A stretch of 12,458 nt of DNA, from contig JAISPA010000055.1 of the NCBI GenBank assembly GCA_031275255.1, positions 1 through 12,458 of the forward strand, in the 5' to 3' direction. Below the pieces are notes generated by a model. The model did no database searches. It worked only from the letters and a program-made list of their open reading frames with translations, and had not been told where the DNA came from. Both the position numbers and the translations under genes were made by a program. This stretch comes from Acidaminococcales bacterium. Lineage in GTDB: Bacteria; Bacillota; Negativicutes; Acidaminococcales; JAISLQ01. Below are positions 6,527-12,458 of this stretch, piece after piece (positions within the stretch are counted from its first letter, which is position 1; the number at the start of each line of letters is the position of its first letter).

Positions 6527-6980
6527 ATACATGCTTTATCATAGCGGCTTCGTCACAATAAGGGTATTTAGGGCAATACACACATTCTTTCCAGACTTTT
6601 TGCGGCAACGAGTCGTTAGGCACCTGCCGGTACCCGCACTTGCCGAAAAACCCGGGCTGATAGGTAAGAGCAAAAAAAGTCTCTACGCCCAGCTGCCGGC
6701 CGCCTGTTTCCAGGCGGGAGACGATCTCTCGCCCGATGTTTTGCTTTTTGTGTTCATTGACAACGGCGAGCGAACGCACTTCGGCAAGTTTATCCCAAAC
6801 CATATGCAGAGCGCCGACACCCACTACCTTGTCCGCGTCCACCGCCACTATATAATCTCTGAGGTTTTCGTAAATACTGTTGCGCGAACGCGATAACATA
6901 AGCCCGGCGGCGGCGTACCCGTTCAGCAGCTCGTGCAGCGCCTCCACATCGGCAAAATTTGCCCCTCTGTATTGTACCAT
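6525..6980 (-). CDS. GNAT N-acetyltransferase resembling short N-acetylglutamate synthases (ArgA type)
   Basis: A 151-residue single-domain GNAT protein. The core VVGVGALHMVWDKLAEVRSL (52-71) and the acetyl-CoA loop region AVVNEHKKQNIGREIV (72-87) place it in the acetyltransferase fold. The tail LPQKVW-ECVYCPKYPYCDEAAM carries C133, C136 and C142. Firmicute proteins with this whole layout are related to the short ArgA enzymes that acetylate glutamate to start arginine synthesis. I rate that substrate as likely but unproven, since no arg gene is nearby. The first glycine of the usual GxG pyrophosphate loop is N81 here. Its ATG is 3 bp after the upstream gene stops, and GGTGA lies seven bases ahead. 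Confidence 0.75.
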   Translation of the reverse strand: MVQYRGANFADVEALHELLNGYAAAGLMLSRSRNSIYENLRDYIVAVDADKVVGVGALHMVWDKLAEVRSLAVVNEHKKQNIGREIVSRLETGGRQLGVETFFALTYQPGFFGKCGYRQVPNDSLPQKVWKECVYCPKYPYCDEAAMIKHV

Positions 6981-6983
6981 TGT

Positions 6984-7880
6984 TTATTCACCAATTATCT
7001 GTATTTTTATTGTTTTTACCGCCTGCTTCTCCCAGGAACGTTTGTATTGCGCTTCAAGATAAGCTTCGCCGGAAGCGGCGACGCCAAAAATCAGCATATC
7101 CCAGCCGCCCGCCCCGATACTTCGTTCCGCGGCTTTCGGGCTGTTCATAAGGTAAGCTGAGTTCATATATTGCAGAACGGGAGAATAGTCATTCTTTTCT
7201 ATTTGCCAGGAATAACCTGACGTACGGTTTGATTCTAAAAGCAAAACTATTATACCGCCTACGCGGGCGCGCAGCAACTTACCGTCAGCGGCGGCTGTCA
7301 CGCGGTAGCTGTCAAGATAATACCCGGCCCGGCTAACATTAATCCAGCCGAAAAGTTTCTCGTACCCGATCAATTGTTCAAGGCCACCGGCCGGGCTGAT
7401 AAAAATCACGCCGCGGCCGGAAAGACCAAACGCCGTATCCGGTCCGGGACGCCAGGCCAAAGATTTTTCCAGAAAGGCAAAAAATTCCTCCGACGGGTTG
7501 AATATTTCATTCAAAGCGCAATCGGCGCCGGAAGGCAGATAAATGTTTACACTGCGCGCGGCGGCAAAAACACCGCCGCTTTCAACCCGCAGCAGTATGC
7601 TCAAAAAATCGCGCGTATTGGAAACGATTTTGTATGAGTATTCCAACTCCGGTTTGCCCTGTACGGCTTTTTGCAGATCGTCTGCGGCTTTGCGTATGAC
7701 CGCGTTGATCTTGTCCTGTAAAAGCAAATCGGAGAAACCGTCAGTTTCCGGCAATTCGCCGTAAGCGTTTTCAACTCCCCGGCTGATCACCGTCGCGCCC
7801 GGCGCCGCTTCGCATAAAATCGCCGTCATAAAGCAAAAAAAGAACAGAAAAAGACAACCTCTTATTCCCGGCCGTAACAT
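6984..7880 (-). CDS. Exported protein with DUF4163/DUF3298-like region and C-terminal chagasin-type (I42) protease-inhibitor domain
   Basis: A 298-residue protein with a signal peptide (hydrophobic residues 9-22, cleavage likely near CEA-AP at 25-26; no canonical lipobox). Residues about 30-165 look like the DUF4163/DUF3298 module of PdaC- and RsiV-type proteins, with SYKIVSNTRDFLSILLRV and a LNEIFNPSEEFFAFLEKSL segment. Residues about 205-298 resemble chagasin. The three loops that clamp papain-type proteases are visible as NRTSGYSW (218-225), GAGGW (256-260) and KRSWE (280-284), against NPTTGY, GxGG and RPW in chagasin. The frame opens at 7913, but ATG 7878-7880 is chosen because GAAGGG is six bases upstream and the signal peptide then starts correctly. 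The domain calls are by eye. Confidence 0.7.
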   Translation of the reverse strand: MLRPGIRGCLFLFFFCFMTAILCEAAPGATVISRGVENAYGELPETDGFSDLLLQDKINAVIRKAADDLQKAVQGKPELEYSYKIVSNTRDFLSILLRVESGGVFAAARSVNIYLPSGADCALNEIFNPSEEFFAFLEKSLAWRPGPDTAFGLSGRGVIFISPAGGLEQLIGYEKLFGWINVSRAGYYLDSYRVTAAADGKLLRARVGGIIVLLLESNRTSGYSWQIEKNDYSPVLQYMNSAYLMNSPKAAERSIGAGGWDMLIFGVAASGEAYLEAQYKRSWEKQAVKTIKIQIIGE

Positions 7881-7890
7881 AAGATACCCT

Positions 7891-8175
7891 TCAATCGCCC
7901 GTTTTGGGTTCATGCCGCGGATGCGCGGCGACAGTATTTATCCCTTTGCCGATCGCCATAAGTATGTCAATGCCAAATTGCGTCTGCATCATATCAAGTT
8001 TCGCGTAAAGTTTCCCGCGGTCGGTAACTATATACCTGGGCGTAAGATTGTTGAGCGCGATCGCCGCGATGTCCAGACGGCACTGCTCGCATTTGCAAAT
8101 ATCGCCCCGCGCGGCCAGCACTTCGTTCAGTTTGCTGAATACCAGCTTTTCCATATAATTGACAAGTTCCATCAT
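7891..8175 (-). CDS. ComFB-family protein
   Basis: A 94-residue protein matching the late-competence ComFB family. It has an N-terminal helix (LVNYMEKLVFSKLNEVLAA), a metal-site cluster CKCEQC (C27, C29, C32), and the family phrase ALNNLTPRYIVTDRGKLYAK (40-59). Bacillus ComFB binds zinc through cysteines but is not itself needed for DNA uptake. ComFB-domain proteins in cyanobacteria have been reported as cyclic-dinucleotide receptors. Two ATG codons are adjacent (8175 and 8172); GGGGAGG is eight bases before the first. The exported chagasin-domain gene begins 10 bp after this gene stops. No com genes are nearby, so a signalling role is as plausible as one in competence. Confidence 0.82.
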   Translation of the reverse strand: MMELVNYMEKLVFSKLNEVLAARGDICKCEQCRLDIAAIALNNLTPRYIVTDRGKLYAKLDMMQTQFGIDILMAIGKGINTVAAHPRHEPKTGD

Positions 8176-8366
8176 TTTTTATGCCTCCCCATTATTTAAA
8201 TGTGAACACGCCCTACCTTAAATCACCTGCGTCAACAGTCAAAATTACCCGTTTTTTTTACAATTCGCCCGGCCCGGCAAAGAAAAGACGCGCGGCAAAT
8301 CACCGCAGGGCGGCCGTTTCCGGCAATCCAAACCCCTGAAATATCGAAAACAGCGTCTGTTTGCGT
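8176..8366 (-). other. Intergenic spacer between aroE and the ComFB gene
   Basis: On the minus strand a small palindrome, AAACAG-ACG-CTGTTT (8362-8348), lies a few bases after the aroE stop and could act as a weak terminator. A GCCG-GAAA-CGGC hairpin follows at 8313-8324. Two overlapping TTGAC-type hexamers, TTGACT (8237-8242) and TTGACG (8230-8235), could be -35 elements for the ComFB unit. No good -10 lies at the right distance, so the promoter is only suggested. No gene is credible here. Confidence 0.35.
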
Positions 8367-9212
8367 TCAAATTTTCTGTACTAAAGTTTCGTACATAATT
8401 TCCCGGTGCGGCGTTTCCCCAAGCCACAGCTCAAACGACAAAGCGCCTTGCTCAACGAGCATGGCCAGCCCGTTCATACCCCGGCAGCCGCGCAGCCGGG
8501 CCTGCCGCAAAAACGCCGTCAGCGGCGGATTGTAAACTGTGTCGGCGGCAAAAGTAGTCAAAGGCACGTCGGTCCAGTAGACCGGCAATGATTTGTCTTT
8601 TATCCCGTCCATACCGACCGGCGTGGTATTGACAAGCAAATCCACGTCCCAGTGCGCGCGCCGAAATTCCGGCGAATCCCAGGAATATCCCCTGATAGCC
8701 GTAAATTCCCCAAAATCGGCGGCGAATTTTTCCGCCTTGTCGCCCGAACGGGTTCCGATGGTAATGCCGGCGCATTTACCGGCGATCAAAGAGTGGACGA
8801 TCGCCCTGGCCGCGCCGCCGGCGCCGAAAATAATGGCATTTTTATCCAAAGGATCAAAATGGTGGCGTAAAAGCGCCGCGGTGAACCCGCCGGCATCCGT
8901 ATTGTACCCGACAAGCCGCCCTTCTTTGGCGACAATAGTATTAACGGCGCCGATCCGCCGCGCGTCGGGATGTATCTCGTCAAGATAGCGCATGACTTTT
9001 TCTTTATGCGGTACCGTAACATTCGCTCCGAGAAAATTAAAAGCGCGCAGTCCCGCCACTGCGTCACCCAATTTATCCGGGTCAACCGGCAAGGGCACAT
9101 AAACGCAGTTAAAGCCGGAATCCCCGAGCGCGGCGTTTTGCATGGCGGGAGAAAGAGAATGTTCCACCGGCCAGCCAATAAGCCCGATGAGTTTTGTGGT
9201 TGCTGAAATCAT
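8367..9212 (-). CDS. aroE: Shikimate dehydrogenase (NADP+)
   Basis: A 281-residue enzyme reducing 3-dehydroshikimate to shikimate in aromatic amino acid synthesis. The substrate-binding part shows SLSP (19-22), NVTVPHK (64-70, catalytic K70) and YNTDAGG (103-109, catalytic D106). The nucleotide-binding part has GAGGAA (130-135), IGTRSGDKAEKFA (152-164, in place of the common NRTxxKA), NTTPVGM (195-201) and GMNGLAMLVEQGALSF (245-260). Length is normal for AroE. Its ATG overlaps the stop of the upstream hydrolase gene as ATGA, so the two are co-translated. A paralogue such as YdiB-type quinate dehydrogenase is possible, but the motifs favour AroE. Confidence 0.94.
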   Translation of the reverse strand: MISATTKLIGLIGWPVEHSLSPAMQNAALGDSGFNCVYVPLPVDPDKLGDAVAGLRAFNFLGANVTVPHKEKVMRYLDEIHPDARRIGAVNTIVAKEGRLVGYNTDAGGFTAALLRHHFDPLDKNAIIFGAGGAARAIVHSLIAGKCAGITIGTRSGDKAEKFAADFGEFTAIRGYSWDSPEFRRAHWDVDLLVNTTPVGMDGIKDKSLPVYWTDVPLTTFAADTVYNPPLTAFLRQARLRGCRGMNGLAMLVEQGALSFELWLGETPHREIMYETLVQKI

Positions 9213-9991
9213 AAGCAGTAAATATCCCTTCGCGCATCCTTCAGCACGCTCATGGCCGAACGGGCTGCGGCGACGGCCGCCGCGTCTATGTCGCCGTAAA
9301 TTATCTCTTCGTCTTCCGAACCTTCGGCGATAATCTCGCCCATAGGCGAGATTATCGCCGAATGACCGTAAAAATAATCATTTTTAAATTTACCCACACA
9401 GTTCACGGCGCACATATAAAGCTGATTCTCCACCGCCCGCGCTTGAATCAAGAGACGCCAAGCCGCGCCCCGCGCGCGCGGCCACTCCGCCGGCAAAAAT
9501 ACGGCCTCTGCGCCGTTTACGGCCATGGAACGGAACAGTTCTGGAAAGCGCAAATCATAACAAATGGCCAGGCCGCAGTTTACGCCTTTTAAAATTACCT
9601 GCGTCTTTTTCCCGCCGGGATTAAAGTATTTTTCTTCATTGTACAAGCTGAACATGTGTATCTTGTCATAATCGGCGACAAGCCCGCCTTGTTCGTCGAA
9701 AACCAGCGTTGTATTGTAAATCCGGCCGTCCGCGCGGCGAAACGGCACCGAACCGGCAACTACGGCGATCCGTCCGTCCCTGGCGACGCCGGCGATTTCC
9801 TTGACAAGAGGGCTGTCAGGCCATTCGGCTTCTTTACGCAAAGCCCCGAGCGAATAACCGGTCGTCCATACTTCCGGCAAAACAGCCGCGTCGGCCCTGC
9901 CGCATACGCCTTTCAAGAGCTCAAGCGCGTGTTCCGCGTTAAGCGTACGGTTCTTTTCCTCAATTTTCATCTGTATGAGCGCTACCCGCAC
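9209..9991 (-). CDS. Carbon-nitrogen hydrolase, nitrilase superfamily (Nit2/YafV-like omega-amidase group)
   Basis: A 260-residue cytosolic hydrolase with the complete nitrilase Glu-Lys-Cys triad: E40 in VLPEVW, K110 in YDKIHMF and C144 in ICYDLRFPE. Family segments RRADGRIYNTTLVFDEQG (85-102) and FLPAEWPRARGAAWRLLIQA (165-184) are intact. The layout most resembles the Nit2/YafV omega-amidases that hydrolyse alpha-ketoglutaramate and similar amides, but the substrate cannot be fixed from sequence. Translation starts at GTG 9989-9991, with AAAGGTGA seven bases upstream. No in-frame ATG precedes it. It overlaps aroE by 4 bp. Confidence 0.88.
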   Translation of the reverse strand: MRVALIQMKIEEKNRTLNAEHALELLKGVCGRADAAVLPEVWTTGYSLGALRKEAEWPDSPLVKEIAGVARDGRIAVVAGSVPFRRADGRIYNTTLVFDEQGGLVADYDKIHMFSLYNEEKYFNPGGKKTQVILKGVNCGLAICYDLRFPELFRSMAVNGAEAVFLPAEWPRARGAAWRLLIQARAVENQLYMCAVNCVGKFKNDYFYGHSAIISPMGEIIAEGSEDEEIIYGDIDAAAVAAARSAMSVLKDARRDIYCL

Positions 9992-10080
9992 GGCATCGTC
10001 ACCTTTCCTGCCGCAGACAGAATAATACCTGACTACCTTGCATTTCTATGTTTTATTTAAAAATCCTCTATTTGTTATAA
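9992..10080 (-). promoter_or_regulatory. Gap between the kinase and hydrolase genes with a weak candidate promoter
   Basis: This 89-bp gap has no hairpin terminator after the kinase stop. On the minus strand AGG-TATTAT (10027-10022) is a fair -10 box, but the -35 position at 17 bp has no match. Either a weak promoter sits here or aroE and the hydrolase gene are read through from the two-component operon. Confidence 0.3.
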
Positions 10081-11592
10081 TTAATTTGCCGCGGCAAAAA
10101 TTACCTGTATTTTTGTCCCTTCGCCCAGGTTGCTTTCCAAAGCAACCTTCGCTTTGTGTATATCGATTATTTCCCTGGCGATCGCCAGCCCCAGCCCTGG
10201 GCCGCCGGCGGCCTTGGCGGGCGACTTATCCACCTTGTAAAACCTTTCCCAAATGCGCTCCTGTTCTTCCGCGGCGACGCCTATGCCGTTATCGTGCACC
10301 GCGAGCAGCACCTCGCCCTCCTCCAGGCTTTTAACGGCCAGTTTTACCCGGCCGCCGTTATGGGAATATTTGATGGCGTTGTCCAAAAGGATCATGATCA
10401 GCTGCACAAGGCGGTTGCCGATACCTTTTACGTAAAGCTCGCTGTCGGTATCCACCGTGACGGCGACGCCCCGTTCTTTCGCCTTTACCATGAGTTTTTC
10501 CGCACATTCCGCCGCGATGACATCAAGCGGCACCCGTTCGCCGATCTGTTCCACGCGCGCTTGCAGGCGGCTTATATCAAGCAGTTCTCGGATAAGCCCT
10601 TCCAAACGGATGGTCTCGTCGCGAATCAGGCTCTGGTATCTTTTGGTTTTATCGGCGTCGGTTATCGTCCCGTCAAGCATAGCTTCATTGTAGCCGCGGA
10701 TGACCGTGATCGGCGTCCTAAGCTCATGCGATACATTCGCCACAAAGTCGCGGCGCAATTGTTCCATGCGTTTTGTTTTGTCAACAAAATTGGCCAGGTC
10801 GCGAGCGAGCAAGTTGAGCGAACGCCCCAGGTCGGCCACTTCATCCTCGCCCCGGATCAATACTTGGCAGTCATAATCGCCCTGGGCCATAGCGGCCGCG
10901 CTTTCCCGCATGGAAATGAGCGGCATGACTATCCGCCGCGTCAGGAGTTTGGTCAGGCACCAGCTCAGCAACATGGCGACAAGCCCCACGCCGGCGATGT
11001 AGAAGTAAATGGTTTGCAGAAATTCCTCCGCATTGGCAACGGACGCGTTGAGCAGCAGCACGCCGGTTACCTTTCTGCCCTTGTCCATAACCGGCAAGCC
11101 CACCGCCATGACATTGTCCTCAAAATAAGGATGGAAAACGCGGATGGTTCTTATTTCGCCTTTCATCACCTCATCGACCATCTCTTGCATGTTCGGGTTC
11201 CTGATGGTATATATACGCGGCGGGAGCGCATTTTTGTCGTCAAAGCGGCCCTCCTCCCCATGCCGCTTGTGCATGCCGGCGCGCTCACGATCAATGCCAG
11301 GCATAGGTATCGACGACGCCAGTATGCGTTTTTCCGAATCGACCAGCCAGATGCGCGCCTGCAAAAAATTATCGACCGAACGCAAGTATTCGGCTACGCG
11401 GCGCTGGTCGCCGCCGCCCAATTCGCCTACCGCCATGGCCAAACGCCGCCCGTTGGCAATCAACTCGCGTTTGCGCGAATCCCAGAAAAAATCATGGATT
11501 ATATACGAAAGCCCCAGGGAGACAACTATGAGCACCAGCGACGCTATGGCAGTAAAGCTGTATAAAAGGCGTTTTTCGATGGACTTGTTCAT
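10081..11592 (-). CDS. Membrane sensor histidine kinase, PhoR/BaeS-like architecture
   Basis: A 503-residue two-component kinase. Transmembrane helix 1 is at about residues 10-32, an extracytoplasmic sensor region spans 33-193, and helix 2 is at about 194-215. HAMP spans roughly 215-270. The HisKA box FVANVSHELRTP has phospho-acceptor H289. The ATPase domain shows N405 in LLDNAIKYS, the G1 box DNGIG (434-438), an F box around ERFYKVDKS and the G2 box GGPGLGLA (463-470). The sensor region does not resemble a ligand class I can name. The ATG overlaps the response regulator stop as ATGA, so partnership with that regulator is near certain. The G2 box has proline where threonine or serine is usual. 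Confidence 0.93.
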   Translation of the reverse strand: MNKSIEKRLLYSFTAIASLVLIVVSLGLSYIIHDFFWDSRKRELIANGRRLAMAVGELGGGDQRRVAEYLRSVDNFLQARIWLVDSEKRILASSIPMPGIDRERAGMHKRHGEEGRFDDKNALPPRIYTIRNPNMQEMVDEVMKGEIRTIRVFHPYFEDNVMAVGLPVMDKGRKVTGVLLLNASVANAEEFLQTIYFYIAGVGLVAMLLSWCLTKLLTRRIVMPLISMRESAAAMAQGDYDCQVLIRGEDEVADLGRSLNLLARDLANFVDKTKRMEQLRRDFVANVSHELRTPITVIRGYNEAMLDGTITDADKTKRYQSLIRDETIRLEGLIRELLDISRLQARVEQIGERVPLDVIAAECAEKLMVKAKERGVAVTVDTDSELYVKGIGNRLVQLIMILLDNAIKYSHNGGRVKLAVKSLEEGEVLLAVHDNGIGVAAEEQERIWERFYKVDKSPAKAAGGPGLGLAIAREIIDIHKAKVALESNLGEGTKIQVIFAAAN

Positions 11593-12281
11593 TTGCCGGC
11601 CTCAAATTTATATCCGACGCCCCAAATGGTCTTGATGTCCCAGGGCGAATCTTCCGGGATCGCCAGTTTATGCCGCAGCCTTTTGATATGGGTGTCCACC
11701 GTGCGGGTGTCGCCGTAATAGGTGTAGCCCCAAATGCTTTCCAAAAGCTGATTGCGCGTAAAGACCTGGCCGGCGTTGGACGCCAGATACCACAAAAGCT
11801 CCATTTCCTTGGCGGTGAGCGTAACGTTTTGTTCGAATGAGCGCACTTTATATTCCGCAAGATCAATCATCAGGCGGTCAAAAATCAACTTTTCGCGCTT
11901 TAGGCCGGCGTCCTGCACGGCCCGGCGCAGCACCGCCTTTACCCTGGCCATGACCTCGCGCGGGTTGAACGGTTTGGTGATGTAATCGTCGGCGCCGACA
12001 TCCAGCCCGAGGATGCGTTCGTCGTCCTCATCGCGGGCGGTGATCATGATTATCGGCACTTTTGATATCTTCCTGACCTGCCGGCAGACTTCTATGCCGT
12101 CAAGCACCGGCATCATTATATCCAATAAGAGCAGCGCCGGCTGCGCGGACTGCACCTTCAGGATCGCCTGCGCCCCGTCCTGCGCCTCCTCGGCAGCATA
12201 TCCTTCTTTTTCAAGGTATATACGCAATATTTCCCTTATCTGCGGATCATCGTCCGCTATTATAACCAACTGTTGTTCCAT
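11589..12281 (-). CDS. OmpR/PhoB-family response regulator
   Basis: A 230-residue DNA-binding regulator. The receiver domain (about 5-118) has acidic pocket D10-D12, phospho-acceptor D54 in LLLLDIMMP, T81 and K103 in TKPF. The C-terminal winged helix (about 130-228) has VTLTAKEMELLWYLASNAGQ, the recognition stretch YYGDTRTVDTHIKRLRHKL and the closing TIWGVGYKFE wing. The frame extends to 12335, but ATG 12279-12281 is chosen because MEQQLVIIADDD is the normal receiver start and GGGGGA lies seven bases upstream. It forms an operon with the overlapping kinase gene. Regulon unknown; a PhoP/PhoB-like or envelope-sensing role are both possible. Confidence 0.95.
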   Translation of the reverse strand: MEQQLVIIADDDPQIREILRIYLEKEGYAAEEAQDGAQAILKVQSAQPALLLLDIMMPVLDGIEVCRQVRKISKVPIIMITARDEDDERILGLDVGADDYITKPFNPREVMARVKAVLRRAVQDAGLKREKLIFDRLMIDLAEYKVRSFEQNVTLTAKEMELLWYLASNAGQVFTRNQLLESIWGYTYYGDTRTVDTHIKRLRHKLAIPEDSPWDIKTIWGVGYKFEAGK

Positions 12282-12352
12282 CCGCCAGTCCCCCATAACC
12301 GTCGTTTTTCCGCAGCCGTCCCCCGGCGCGGGCAAATGTCGTTTTCAGATAA

Positions 12353-12361
12353 ATCTTATCA
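12353..12361 (-). promoter_or_regulatory. Candidate extended -10 of the two-component operon
   Basis: On the minus strand TGA-TAAGAT (12361-12353) is an extended -10 with a 4/6 core match. The -35 position (12376-12381) reads TTTTAA, which is weak and is what an activator-dependent promoter would show. The predicted start near 12346 leaves a leader of about 65 nt, with a G/C-rich motif at 12315-12335. Confidence 0.4.
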
Positions 12362-12365
12362 GCAT

Positions 12366-12403
12366 TTCACCTGGTTTAAAAGGTGTTTCACAAATAATTC
12401 ACA
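12366..12403 (-). promoter_or_regulatory. Tandem hexamer repeats, candidate response-regulator binding site
   Basis: On the minus strand TGTGAA occurs at 12398-12403 and 12387-12392, exactly 11 bp apart. Weaker members follow at 12376-12381 (TTTTAA) and 12366-12371 (GGTGAA). Relative to the predicted start these span roughly -20 to -57. Direct hexamers with helical phasing are the usual target of OmpR/PhoB-type dimers, so autoregulation is likely but inferred. Confidence 0.45.
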
Positions 12404-12425
12404 GTTTCAACCGACAACCTGTTAT

Positions 12426-12456
12426 CCCGGCCGTCCCCCGCAGGGGCAAGGCCGGC
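12426..12456. repeat. G/C-rich inverted repeat at the window edge
   Basis: CCGGCC (12427-12432) pairs with GGCCGG (12450-12455), and inside it CCCC pairs with GGGG (12443-12446), giving a compact hairpin on either strand. No T-run is visible on either side within the window. Similar CCGTCCCC...GGGCA motifs occur at 12315-12335 and 6415-6431, hinting at a recurring short repeat. It might end the next gene, which lies outside the window. Confidence 0.4.
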
Positions 12457-12458
12457 CC

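Noticed and set aside
6435..6896. A 153-codon plus-strand frame spanning the second repeat and the GNAT gene
   Set aside because: It is antisense to a GNAT gene with family motifs, and its start lies inside the repeat.
7881..7913. Upstream in-frame ATG that would lengthen the chagasin-domain protein by 11 residues
   Set aside because: It lies inside the ComFB gene without a ribosome site and would put charged residues before the signal peptide; the ATG at 7880 has GAAGGG at ideal spacing.
8245..8427. A 60-codon minus-strand frame covering the aroE end and the following spacer
   Set aside because: It overlaps the aroE 3' end in another frame, lacks a ribosome site and has no recognisable features.
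10156..11565. A 469-codon open frame on the plus strand, antisense to the histidine kinase
   Set aside because: It lies wholly opposite a gene with complete kinase motifs, shows no recognisable domain, and its residue make-up (many His, Arg, Gln, Ala) is typical of an antisense shadow.

Overview
The window reads like the chromosome of a Firmicute, most likely a Negativicute (a diderm, Sporomusa/Acidaminococcus-like Firmicute). That placement is an inference from gene order and protein flavour, not from a marker gene. All 17 protein genes I can support lie on the minus strand, so transcription runs from high to low coordinates. Base composition looks even throughout, and there is no phage, plasmid, transposase, CRISPR array, tRNA or rRNA.

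From upstream to downstream: (1) 12281-10081 is an OmpR/PhoB-type response regulator and its membrane histidine kinase, overlapping by 4 bp. A TGTGAA repeat with 11-bp phasing lies over and upstream of the likely promoter and may be an autoregulatory site. (2) 9991-8367 is a nitrilase-superfamily amidase and shikimate dehydrogenase (aroE), again with a 4-bp overlap. (3) 8175-6525 is a tight three-gene unit: a ComFB-family small protein, an exported protein combining a DUF4163/DUF3298-like region with a chagasin-type (I42) cysteine-protease-inhibitor-like domain, and a GNAT enzyme resembling short N-acetylglutamate synthases. (4) 6319-5645 is an AIM24/TIGR00266 protein, bracketed by two related dispersed intergenic repeats. 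(5) 5267-335 is an eight-gene operon from one extended -10 promoter: Asp23/Gls24 protein, amaP, a DUF2273 membrane protein, nusB, a divergent TsaD/Kae1 paralogue, xseA, xseB and ispA. A terminator follows. (6) 170-1 is the start of dxs with its own good promoter.

The large operon joins an envelope-stress module (Asp23, AmaP, DUF2273) to housekeeping genes for transcription antitermination (NusB), exonuclease VII (XseA/XseB) and isoprenoid synthesis (IspA, then Dxs). The AmaP-Asp23-DUF2273 set probably forms a membrane-anchored assembly. IspA and Dxs supply the polyprenyl precursors for undecaprenyl carriers and quinones.

Most of the window is ordinary core genome. The items that deserve a second look are the exported chagasin-domain protein next to ComFB, the TsaD paralogue with altered motif residues, the hairpin-forming repeats at about 5350-5513 and 6411-6526, and the repeat array upstream of the two-component system. 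I see no clear case for an entirely new system; the ComFB/chagasin-domain/GNAT unit is the nearest candidate.
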